Assembly: GCA_033558025.1 (NCBI GenBank)
Contig: JAUCEF010000007.1
Span: forward strand, 4,960,001 to 5,024,000
Source: Phytophthora sp. 'mugwort'
Taxonomy: Eukaryota; Oomycota; Peronosporomycetes; Peronosporales; Peronosporaceae
DNA length: 64,000 nucleotides
Direction of reading: 5' to 3'
How positions within the stretch are numbered: position 1 is the first letter of the stretch; every line of letters starts with the position of its first letter. Positions 32,200 through 42,929 of the stretch are shown here, one piece after another. The notes under the pieces were generated by a model. It saw only the letters and a program-made list of their open reading frames with translations, did not search any database and was not told the DNA's origin. The translations under genes were made by a program, and so were the position numbers.

Positions 32200-33829
32200 T
32201 TATTGATCGCTCTCAATATCCATCACTATACTATTAAAAACGTAAGAGAAGTGCTTGTACCGTTCATAAAACAATTGCTTCTGGGAAATATTATCCCCGT
32301 CGTCAATCGAAATGCAAGTGTCTGGGGATGTCGTTCGTGCGACTTGAAAGTACATCTCGAACCAGTGCACAACCGAAACACCGCAACTGTATCCGTCTCG
32401 CTGAAGCCATCCGGGAAACGTTCGGAATTCCATCGTGAGCTCAGGGCACATGAGCTTTATGTACACACTACGGATAAGTGCCTTCAATTCATCTAAAATT
32501 GATTGCTTACGGAATGGGTCGTACTTCCACACAATTTACCGCTTCATGTCGAAAATGATGCCACACCAGTGAGGAAAGTCCACGGCAACGTACTGCAACG
32601 TGTCTTCTTCTCCTCTACACGCCGATGTTTTGTCGATAGTGCTGATTGCGTTCCAAAGTCCTGCTGGCCGACGGTATCAATCGTTGAGCACCGCGCCGGA
32701 GGGTACCCGTCTGGTAGCCGCTCCTACTTTATTTATCGTCCGTCCAATACAATGTACTACCCGCTTCCTACCCCTGCTGGTCGAGATGCACTACTCGTCC
32801 TGGGGGGCAGGTGAGTCCACAGTCGACGATTACTAGCCACTTGGACTACGCCTCGGGCGCCAATCCTTCGTTCGCAGCCGTACAGTGACTCGGATTGACA
32901 TTGCAGTCCTATGCCGTTCGCTCCGTTGGTCTACCAGTCCGTAGTCGCCGCGCATCGCTCACCGCACTCGCCGTCCGCGAGACGCACTCCGTTCCGTTCG
33001 ACGCTCTCCAGCGCCGATCTTGTGGGCTGCTCCGCACACCGAAAGACCTCCGCGTCCTTCTCCGCCAAATCCAAAGTGAGCCCTGCTTCTCAAAACCCTG
33101 AGTCGTCGGTTCCTCCGCCCATCGCCCGTCCGTCCATCCGAACCCATCGTCTAGCCGTCCAGCTACCGCCCTTTCGTCCACTCCTCGTCCAGCTTGCCCA
33201 ACCAGCGTCCAGTGACGCCGCGTTTTGCCGTTGCAGCACCAACGCACGGAACTTCAACAGCCACCACTACCTTCTGCCGTTGGCCAGCTGCCGTCCGACC
33301 ATTCTGTCTTCGCACGTGCCACTGGCGCCGCTTCCGCTGCGTCGCCGGCCATGCCACGCGCGGGCCTGTTACAGTACGTATGGCAGCACACGATGCGGTT
33401 AGAATGAAGCTGGATAAACAAGTGGTCTTAAGTAACAATATGATCATCCTTGCTCGACATCTGTCATCTGCATATAGATGGAATCTACTACCGTTACATG
33501 CATAGGTTGTCGCCAGATGAGCTTCATAGCATCTTCTGCAATACGGAGAGAAGCAATATAGACGTAATTGTCGTACAACCATTGCTCTCCTCCATATCCT
33601 GCCAGCTCCGTGGAAAAAATATCGTCCCCGGTGACGCTGAAAATCCTGTCCACACCATGTGTGGGATGGTACAAAGAATCCGTTGGCGTTGGTTTTCTTC
33701 ATTAGCGTCCTCAATTGCTGCATGCTCCGCAAAGTTTATTAACTTTCGCTCCTTCGCAATCCTTTTGGATACTTCGTGCCACGTTTTCATCCTCTCCACA
33801 TCCACAAGCCCAAAGTTACCGACGTTCAA
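32200..33829 (-). pseudogene. Ulp1-like (C48) cysteine protease, split by an insertion
   Basis: Read on the minus strand: a helical lead-in (VERMKTWHEVSKRIAKERKL, NFAEHAAIEDANEENQRQRI) and the GYGGEQWLYDNYVYIASLRI block that fits the WLND entry motif of Ulp1 proteases. The His block (FPHWCGIIFDMKR, then a stop, then KYDPFRKQS) comes near 32570, and the Gln/Cys block WLQRDGYSCGVSVVHWFEMY at about 32370. A foreign-looking Pro/Ser-rich, pyrimidine-rich segment (about 32620-33420) separates the first half from the catalytic His. The gene is dead. It follows the MULE transposase on the same strand, which suggests both came in one element. Confidence 0.68.
32620..33420. other. Foreign-looking segment inside the Ulp1-like pseudogene
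   Basis: It does not continue the protease on the minus strand and is pyrimidine-rich on the plus strand. A plus-strand frame (32911-33402) is Ser/Pro/Arg-rich without a domain. It could be a small non-autonomous insertion or a rearranged piece. I did not find clear terminal repeats. Confidence 0.4.
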
Positions 33830-33984
33830 AAAATGGAAACAGCGATTTCAGTGGTCGATACAGTTGTTTCTTCGATTAGCTGCTCTCGAATCTTACGGTT
33901 GGTAGCTGAATCTATGCATTGGAGCACCAAAAACTCTATTAAAGTACACACTTTTGGTGAGTACAAGTTGTAATTGGTAGATAT

Positions 33985-35640
33985 TGGTGAGATTATCACC
34001 ACGCTCACCAAAACACTCTGAACGCATGGACGATCGAGAATGTCTTTAGCAGCTCCCAGCTAGCTTCTAACCGGTTGTTATCCAATTGAGGGATACTCCC
34101 GCGCAAAAATGTACACCCCAACGGCCTACAGCTCATAGTGATCAAGTTCTTGATGTGAGTCTTCTTGAACGATGTCAAACCATAGACCTCTTGCTTATCT
34201 CGCGCACCAGATAATCGATGACGTGGAAACGACACAGAAAAAAAAACACTGTGGCATCAGGAAGTTCTTCAGAAGTACATCAAGCTCCATAAAATCTTTA
34301 TCGATAATCACCACTTTCATGTCCTTCCACGTTGGGTTGTTCAGCTTAAACTCCTGAACGCACACTTCAGGTTGAGCTTGGTATCTCCATCGATCTGTAA
34401 ATGCTGGGCAAAAGCACCACAATCAAATTTGTCGGTAACCATGAAACTGAACAAACGATATCTTTCCATCATCAATTACGTTCAAATGATGGTTAAGAAT
34501 CGGTGAATATGCAATCATATAGAAGTTTGTTTGTGTCAAAGCCACCAATGTGTCGGTGAACAAGCCTCCAATAAACTAGCTAGAGCCGATGGATGAACGC
34601 ACTGTACCTCTTAATGCCGTCCCGTAGGTGGCATCGATACAGAGCGCCTCAGCTTGCGCTGTCTGGAAAGTGATGCTCGTCAAACCGGTGGACGGGTCGC
34701 GGAAGACGTTCGCTGCATTCCCGGGTCCTTCTCTAAGTCCTGCAATAGCTGTGGAACGCGGACGTTGTCGTCAAGAAAAGTGTACATCTCCCGGCGCATC
34801 TGCGAAATCATGTTCTCCACATCTTTCGACTGAATTGGTTTCCCAGAGGCTTCTTTTAAGTAGCGCAGTATCTTTTGCGCTTGGAACCACCTGTACATAA
34901 ACGCATAAACGAATCAGTCCAGTGACAATGGCTTTATACGTACATACTACAGCGTACCTTGCCACGTCGTTTTAGCAGCACTCTTGATACCTGAAGAATC
35001 GATCTTTCGCGCTTCGGCGTACGTGTAGAACTCGCCGTGGTCAACATTGAGATTGTGGGTTGAGTTGTGCTTAGTTACTCAACACCGTACATGCCATCTT
35101 CAGCCAGAGATAGCAATGCGTTTAACCTCGCCTTGCATCCAATTCCCCGAATGATGTGGTTTGGCCGTCTCCCCTTCACGCGAGGGTTGAAATCGCATCC
35201 GTGAGTGCAGATGAAGGTCTTCGTGTAGTACTGCAGGTTCTCATCGTACAGAACAGGCTTACTCCCTGATAACGCGACTCGTTTGTTTCGATCTCGGTTC
35301 CTGTCGCGAACAGAATTGTTTGTCCGCAGCCCGCAGATCTGATGAGTCTCCGTTTGGTATCTTAAACAGTCACGCACCGATTAAAACAGCGGGCGAAAAG
35401 AAGCACGTATCAAAGTCTAACGTACCGCCCAAAACTTGAATCTAAGTCAGCCCACGTCGCAAACGTGCCACGGAATGGGGGGGGCAGTTCAGCGCGAACG
35501 ATTTGCTGGTCAAAACCAGCTCTTTTCCTTGGGTATCGGCATCTGAATTACCGTGGTACAGCGCTTCGGCGTCGGCACGCGCGCGCTGGATTGCGTTTGG
35601 ATTGGGGACAGCGCCCGCTAGACGAGAGGCCATAATGCTG
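33985..35640 (-). pseudogene. MULE-type (FAR1/ZSWIM-like) transposase, decayed
   Basis: The reading starts near 35631 (MASRLAGAVPNPNAIQRARA). A FAR1-like DNA-binding block follows a likely intron (donor GTACGT near 35427): YTKTFICTHGCDFNPRVKGR, RRPNHIIRGIGCKARLNALL. Next are EFYTYAEARKIDSSGIKSAA and a helical block (QKILRYLKEASGKPIQSKDV). The MULE catalytic part is NPTWKDMKVVIIDKDFMELD, with the following CVFH-type residues blurred, and NNRLEASWELLK near the end. Several stops and frameshifts are present. MULE transposases move DNA by cut-and-paste. No long TIRs were found at its ends. Confidence 0.72.
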
Positions 35641-35759
35641 GCCAGCACAACGGGGTCAGCAGCGTATAGAGCAGCAAAAGGGGGAGGCGTCGACGGCAGA
35701 CGGCAGCGACAAAGGCAACGACAGAGAGGAGGGGGGGGGATTAAAAATGAAAGCAAGCA

Positions 35760-37265
35760 GCAGCACTCAAATGTCGAGTTTTTTTTTAAATTCAGGAAGT
35801 CGCAAATACCGGTTTAAATAGGTAGTGAATTTGAACCTTTCTGGCGAAAATATTGGTGACTGTAGGCATTTCCTTTTTTATTTGTAGCCTTCTGATTGGG
35901 GAGAACGTAGTGACATTGTCGGTGGGAGCAACCACAAGCCGAGGTGAAGCTTGCAATCCATTGTGGGCTTAGGATTCTGCCCCAGCGAGCGCAACGATCA
36001 CTGTGATTGCTCGAGCACGTTATCGTATACTATCATCGCTATTCCAACAAAGACTAGACTCTGCAAAGGAGAGACATAAAGATCCAATGTGAGACCACTC
36101 GGAAACAAAACAAGGAGTATACGTGGAGTACATTAATCAAAAAGGTTTGGACCGACTATTTCGACATAAAAGGGTCAAAAGAGTACAGCCATATGGTTTA
36201 ATAACGGTTATTTGTACTGGTACAAATGGCTAGAGTTGGTGTTTCCCTAGAATTGGGGATTCCGGGGCGAAGTAACAGAAATGGTTTCTATGGTTAAAGG
36301 AGCTAGAGACGACAGCACGTTAAATAGCACAAACAACGGGGGATGGGAGGGGGGGGGGGGGGGGGGGCAGCGGAGATCTGATGCCGACGAGTGGAGGACA
36401 ACAGACTGGAGCGCTGCCTATCGGCGATGCATCTCAGTTTGCGAGATTCCTTCGAAAAAGCAGTTTCCTTCGACCAAGCATCAGCTTCCACGTCTCGCGC
36501 CAACATTGTCCCGTCTGATGTCCTAACACCAGAATCATGACTCCCCATCTCCCGCTGCATCGAACCAAGATGTTATATCCCCTGTCATCGACCGGACGTG
36601 GTTCCGGCAGACCCATATCGGCGTCCGTGTCCAGGCAACGTCAGCTCTCGCCGGGCCGGCAAGTCCGTCCGGCCGCCCGTCAGCGGGCAGAACCCACGCC
36701 GTCTACGTGTATCCAATCGACCACCGACATCATTGTCCTGGAAGACTTCGATGGAGCCTCGCCAGCCTCGCAAGCGCCGACTTGGGGCAAGTAAGCTTCC
36801 ACATCGCCTCCCGCTAACCGACGACGCGAGCGAAGCGACCCGGCATCCTCACCGGCCCTGCTCTTGCAGTCGCGGGGAAGGTAAAGCGCAAGGCCGTCCC
36901 ACGTTCGACAGTGCTTCGGGCTGCCACGCTCTCCCGCGTCACGTTAACTTGTGGCTGGATACAGGTTTCTCTTCTTGCGTTTCTCGCTATCGCCGCTTTA
37001 TGCGACAACGTGTAACGCATTCGCTCATTCCTTGTTCTCTAACGCTATCGAATGGTTGCGTCGACGAAAACAACAACTGGATATTAGTAACGTTTACAAA
37101 CGTATATGTCTACTCTCAATAACCGAATTCAGCTAAGAATTAGCATAAACTAAAAAAAGTACACGTAATGTTCTAGAAGTTACTACTGGTAGGCGGCTAA
37201 GTATTCTTCGAGGGCCATCCAGGAAGAAAATTCCAGCTTCTGCGGTGGTGAAGATACGATGAGCG
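35760..37265. other. Spacer with poly-G tract, no gene recognised
   Basis: Mostly AT-rich to 36300, then a G homopolymer (about 36349-36367) and a GC-rich stretch with short frames (36537-36794, 36598-37122) rich in Arg, Ser and Pro. These overlap in different frames and show no domain, start context or splicing that I could support. Confidence 0.5.
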
Positions 37266-37827
37266 GTGGCCCAAAGTAGTTGTCGCTTCCGTCAAGTCAA
37301 CGCGACCTGGGGCAGGTGCGTTTATCGATTCCGCACCGCTCGGTCAGGTGATGGCTGCCACGCATCGTCCCGCGCCGCTTTCGAAAGTATCACTCTCACT
37401 TTCGTCGATCTCGTACGCAGCAAGACGTCGCTTTTGCATTTTCATTCGACTCCCGCGGCTCAACACCGGATTGGGGGGGGGGGCAGCGTCTCGCGTTCGC
37501 TTTGGCAACATACGAGCAAGTCTCAAGGCATTGCACAAATGGTTTGACTGGTGCTATCGTCGCGGCTATTCTCGACCAAGTCCCGCTGGCAGCCTGCATT
37601 CAACACATCATTGATTTCGTCTTGTTCGGTTTCCGCAAAGAATACGCTATGGTCGCTCCATGCGCAGCGCCACCATCTTGGTCATATTGTCTGAAAGGAG
37701 GCCTTTCTTCGCCGTGGCTGGTGCTGCCTTTCCGTACCGCCATCCACAGATTCGCACGCTCTTGAAGGGCATCGGCCGCCTTGATCGTCCCATCCAACAT
37801 AAGGACTCCCCATCAATCCATTTATTA

Positions 37828-39353
37828 CAGCTTTGCCCGGTCATCTTGGGAATAGCTGCAAACAAAGTGATACTATGAGTTTTCACATAGGCAAAATCAC
37901 TTATAGGGCTCTCAATTCAAGGTCCAAAGTGGGATTCATTGCGTCCAAAGAAGTACAAGAATTAACGAATATTCTGCGCTCGACCAACTTTATCGTCCTA
38001 CTTACCGTAGACCATGTCCTCCATCGCCGCGGCAGCATTCGAGCGTGCAGCTCCATGTTCGTTACCACGGCAGGCGTGATGTACTTGATGCTGCGGCGAA
38101 CCGCGCGCTCCAGAAAACGCATCATGCGCTCCTTCACAGTAAGAACGTTGCCGTCGCTGTCCGTCATGTTGCTGCGATCGCATATCACCTTATTATGGGC
38201 TTTCAAAACGGAAAAGCAATCCTCAATGGGGTGGCACATGGGCGAGTAAGGGGCGAGACGCACGAAAACTAGGTCGTCGTGCGCTGCCACGCGTTCTTCG
38301 GTTTGACGATGAGCGGGGGCATTATCCAGAACAACGACGATCGTTTTTCCGTCGTAGTTCTCGCGAAAGAACTCCGAGGCCTTCACCGTGTCTTAAATGT
38401 CGTCGATGAATTGCGAGTTCTGCGCCATCTGAATGCTGCCCCTCTCCAACCGGCGGAGGACCACTCCGACCGCCGAGTTCACGGCGCATTGAACTTGCAG
38501 ATTTGCGCCCTTGGACTGTGGAAGCACGACCGTCGCGCGTTCACCCTTCTTCGCGCGTCCTCGGCCCCGCTTGTAATAGACATTGAAGTTAGTCTCGTCC
38601 AAGTATACAATAAAATTGCCTTCGCGCTGGTGCTGCTTCAGTTTCTTCGCAAACTCTCGGCGCTTGGTCTTGTCGTCAAGCTGTTGCAGGTAGTCGGCCC
38701 CACCCGCGTCTGCTTGATGGTGTACAGCATCCCCAGCAGGTGTCGACTAATGGTCGAAATGAAGACCTCCACGCCCAAGTCCAGCACGAGCATGCGGCGC
38801 ATGGTCTCCATGGTGTAGGCATAGTTGTCGTTCAAGTAGGACTCGAGATGCGCATTGACTTGCGGAGTGACCTTCATCACGCCGGGCTGAGTGCCACCAC
38901 GCGGCAGGTTTTCGACGCGACCGGTGTCTACGATGCGGTAGGCCATAGAGCGAGATATTCCGTTGTTTGCGGCCACGGTCAGACAGTCAGCTCTTCCAGC
39001 GCGGTGGGCGTCGCGGAGGCGGCGTTTCTCGGCGGCGGAGTGCTTGGGAAAGGAGGCTTGGGAAGGCATCTGTGCAAGAGGAAGCAGAAATCAAAATGAG
39101 CCTCCGGAGAATGCTGGCAGAGCCCTCTCAAGCTTTCACACGTTTGGCTTGCGGACGCCAAAGTTTGTCGGGAACGCACCAGCACCACACGTCGATGCGG
39201 TTTGCGCATCACGGCCTTTTTCGTGTTTGCTTTGGACGCAATGAATCCCACTATGGACCTTGATTTGAGCGTCCTATAATCGATTTTTGCCAATGTGAAA
39301 ATTTATAATATCACTTTGCTTGCAGCTATTCCAAAGAGGACCGGGCAAAGGTG
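37828..39353 (-). mobile_element. Tc1/mariner-like element with about 120-bp terminal inverted repeats
   Basis: The ends are CAGCTTTGCCCGGTC (37828) and, on the other strand, CACCTTTGCCCGGTC (39353), each flanked by TA. The inverted repeats continue inward for about 120 bp (37828-37950 and 39230-39353). They share TGGGAATAGCTGCAA/TTTGGAATAGCTGCAA and GTGGGATTCATTGCGTCCAA. The 1,526-bp span contains one transposase gene. TA duplication, size and gene type agree with a mariner-like element. The repeats are longer than the 30 bp or so of classic mariners. Confidence 0.85.
37901..39069 (-). pseudogene. Mariner-like transposase, one frameshift and one stop
   Basis: The N-terminal part (39069-38640) has a helix-turn-helix (SAAEKRRLRDAHRAG, NNGISRSMAYRIVDTGRVEN) and the second half of the DNA-binding region. 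After a frameshift near 38700 comes LQQLDDKTKRREFAKKLKQH, then IVYLDETNFNVYYKRGRGRA with the first catalytic Asp. After a stop near 38395 follow KTIVVVLDNAPAHRQTEERV (second Asp) and LAPYSPMCHPIEDCFSVLKA (third acidic residue). All three catalytic residues are visible, so decay is recent. This copy should be inactive as it stands. Confidence 0.87.
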
Positions 39354-40540
39354 TAGAGCTTTGCATAGCATCTTTCGAGATGGATCGCGTTCCCGATCAA
39401 GCTCTCTGGGCGTTCTATGTCTGACCTTCTTCTTTTTGCTTCGACGGTCAGAGATTGCGTCATCCGGGAGAGTGAAGTTGGCATTGGCCACAGCAGTGTA
39501 CCTGAACGGGCAAGGCAGGCCAAGAATGTGTCACTTCGGCGAAGATGTCCGGCACGATCCAGAGGGCGGCAGCGAGCTCTGGCAGCAACCTGATGTCCTA
39601 CAGCGCCACTCCTTTAAAGCAGGAGGAGGCACACACACGTATCGAGTCGGCGTCGATTCATCGACGATCTAATTTCATAGAAGGTGGGCATTGGACACAT
39701 TCAGACAGTGCATCCGTTTGTGCAAGGAATTTGTACCAACCCTCGCTTGCAGCATCGTGGGCGGATCACGTCAAGTGAGCAATCTGCATTGAACGGTCGC
39801 GCCGCTAGCCTACTACAAAAGTGAGGGCATTTAACGCGTCGCTAGCGCGATCGAGCCAAAAGGGCCAGCATTGCGGCCTATCCTATAATAAAATTCGCCG
39901 AGTTTGCCCCAATGCTTTCAATAGATCAGAGAAATGAGCGTTATACCCAACTGAATACCAACATGATAATCTGCTAGATGTGCCAAATGTTTTTAGAGTG
40001 CGTTCTTCATCTATTTTCCAATGCATCGATGTACAATACGTCATAGTCGGATATTTTGAGAAAGTTACCAGTGGTAAGAATAACAGCAGGGTGCATGCAG
40101 TTAATCAGAATGCAAATGATAAAGCATTCAAAATACATCATATTCGTGGTAATTTTGATGATATTGGTGTTGAAAATGGTCATATTCTATTTAAAATCGA
40201 TGATATCGAGCAAAAACACTTCAGGGTCCTATGTACATGTAGCTGGATGTGCAATTAGTATGGGTAGCTCGTTCACACTATTCATGTCCAACCGCCTTGA
40301 GATTCGAGAGCGCGAATAATGTGGACAAGACTATTTACACTTCTTGTTGTAAATGATTTCAATATCAAAATACCTCTCCCGCAAGTGTTGTGTATTGTTT
40401 TTATTTACCGCTTCTTTTGAACATACCGTAGCAAATTTGTTTGGATCGAATTGTTTCAAGTTCTGTCGCGGATAGAGGCTCCGTATCGGTTGATACTGGG
40501 TCGCCAGGGGTCAGAACAGGCTTGGATACATAATGATCAA
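39354..40540. other. AT-rich spacer, no gene recognised
   Basis: Plus-strand frames at 39295-39672 and 39980-40258 show no domain. The first begins inside the mariner TIR, so it is not an independent gene. The second is Ile/Asn-rich and probably chance. Confidence 0.5.
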
Positions 40541-40559
40541 ACCAGTGCACTCGTATATA

Positions 40560-41260
40560 CCACAACTGAAGCCGTCGCGCTGAAACAATGCTCGATACCA
40601 GTGGATGCTAGGTGGCCAAAACCGTGACCTAACATGTAGGGGTGAGGCCGGTGGCGGTCGGTCCTCCCCGGGGCATTAAAATGACGATCGCTCATGAAAC
40701 CAGGGAATGAGCTTGTCTTGGGGCGCGAATTGAGAACTGTCACCGAAATGTGGTCGCTGCGCGGCAATGGCTTCGGACATGGAACGGTTGTGGATTTTTT
40801 AGCGTCAATCAAAAATATCAGATCCCAAGGAAAGTAACTGATCTGCGAGAAAGGCGGATCCAGCCATACGGAAGGAGCGATCGAGCCAGATCAAGCTACG
40901 ATGTAAAAGCGGGACCTAATCAGGAGCCACAAGCATCATATAAAATCTCGGACCCCGCGGGAACGGGTCGGATCTGCAAGATGGGCGGAGATGATCGGCC
41001 AGGGGCCAGCTGACAGAGGAACCAGAAAGCGGAAACGACAGCGATCCATGTTGAGGATCAGGCGAAGGACGAAGATCGGGCGAAGGACGAACACCGGGCG
41101 AAGGACGAAGACCGAAGGTCCCCGACGATCGATAGATCACGACTGATTTAGATCGATTCTCGATCGGATCACGGTCGACCCTCAGTCACGGCGGTTACCG
41201 ACCAGATCACCGCACGGCTTCGGGATCGGGCAGGGGATGGAGATCGAGACGTGTCGAGAG
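40560..41260 (-). mobile_element. Diverged fragment of a GATC-rich gypsy relative (leader and gag start)
   Basis: Aligns by eye with 51660-52100 in the same orientation. It shares AATATCAGATCCC, GAGAAAGGCGG, GATCGAGCC and the stretch ending AGCGTCAA. On the minus strand it has a gag-like start (MSDRHFNAPGRTDRHRPHP) comparable to MSDRHSDAFDEGRSPPLSPH of the main family. It ends against the left arm at about 41264. It is older and more diverged than the neighbouring arms. Confidence 0.65.
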
Positions 41261-41264
41261 TGGC

Positions 41265-42929
41265 GTAGCGGGATCGGTCAAAATATCATTAAGACCCGAT
41301 CCGCTTACCAACTGCGCCCAGACACCGACTAACGGAGGGGGTTCTCCGATGATCCGTGATCAGCTGAGCTTGGTCTCACCTTGTGTACCCGTGGTGGGCT
41401 GGATCTGCTCTCTTGGGACTCCGAAGGATGCAGCGATGTAAAGTCTTGAACGTCCTGGCGGGACGCGGGGGCGTGGAGCAGCGTGGAAGTCTTCGCTCTG
41501 CTGCGTTATTGGTTCCGATCTGAGGTAGACCTTCGATCGGGGGCGAGGACTTGATCCGAGGCCGAGGTTGCCGTGTGGCGTTGTTCCGTTCCTTGGATTG
41601 CTTGCCGCTTCCTTTAGCGGGATTTGCGACTTGAGAGCCGAAGCGATCGTCGGCCAAGCACTGAATACCGATCGATCGAGGTATGCGCTTAAGCAGAAAT
41701 TCGCTAGCCTGGGGGATGGTCGGCCAATATCCTCTCAGCGCGACGCTTGATCTGTTACCTTGGGCTAGTTGATACTTAGGAGGGCCAATATGGTTCCCTT
41801 CCTGCGATACTTGAAAACCGCCTAAGTCGTTCAATGCAAATTTGAGTCTGATTGTTTTTTTTTTTTTATCTTTTCTTGTCCTATCCTCCCATCATGAACC
41901 CTATCGCGTGCCACCTGAACCTACTGAATCTTGCCCTTCTTCAACCACTCGACGCGTACCGTCCTCACACTTGCCGATCTCTGAGGATGATTGCTGATCG
42001 AATCCCGATCTGCCAGATCGCGGATGTCCGAACGCGTATGTCGATCTGTGAACACCGATCGGCCCGATCTGCCAGATCGCATATGTCCGAACATGTATGT
42101 CGATCTGACAGATCGAAGATGTCAGAACCTGTATGCCGATCAGCGAATACCGATCGACCCGATCCGCTCAATCTCGAGCGCAAGATCGATCCGATCTGCC
42201 CGATCCCGGACGACGGGGTGTAGCCCGATCTGCAGGCGCCGGATCAGCCCGATCTTCCGAACCTTGATCGCCGGATCGGCCCGATCTCCCGCTATCGATC
42301 GGCTCGATCTCGCATGTCAGATCGACCTGACCTATCTGATCCCGAAAGACAAGGTGTAGCCCGGTCCACGGACACCAGGTCGGCACAATCGATCGAGGTC
42401 CGACCGAGGCTCAACTGGAGCCAGATCCGGTGAGATCGACGCCGTCGTCATTGGCCAGTCTTGATCTCTTGTTTCCATCCATTACCCAGATCCAGGCTTC
42501 GAATATCCTTTCGATCCCCGATCTGTCGGGTGGTTACGGTATAACAGATCCGTGCTTGATGGCTGCTCGACCTTGGTTTTCTTTCCTGTTGTCAGAGCAT
42601 CCCCTTATGCCCCAGATTAACTCGAACGTCGCCCCGCTTTTACCTCGTATCTTGATCCGGCTCGATCGTCCCCTCTCTTCACCTCTCAAGCCGCCTTTCT
42701 CACCGATCTGGCTATTTCTTGGGGATCTGATATTCTTGGTTGACGCTTCTCCACAACCGCCCCCTGTCCCAAGTCGTTGCCGTACAGCGGCCACACTCCG
42801 GTCACAAATCTCAATCTTCGTCCCAACAATCCATTCAACTCCAGCACCATGAGTGATCGCCATTCCGACGCCTTTGATGAAGGCCGATCGCCACCCCTTT
42901 CGCCCCACAGCGTTAGGTCCCGTCGTTCT
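41265..42929 (+). repeat. Left 1,665-bp arm of a large inverted repeat (LTR, leader, gag start)
   Basis: It starts GTAGCGGGATCGGTC and ends in gag codon about 27. The complement of 51609-53273 has the same length. It encodes identical stretches in the segments I compared in detail: the 152-codon frame at 41376-41834, the frame at 41852-42223 and the frame at 42430-42852. I saw one base difference near the inner end, at about 42892. In the sense direction it would be a 5' LTR and leader feeding gag at 42849. Confidence 0.92.

Noticed and set aside
36349..36367. Poly-G tract as a possible G-quadruplex switch
   Set aside because: A single homopolymer of uncertain length with no gene nearby to regulate.
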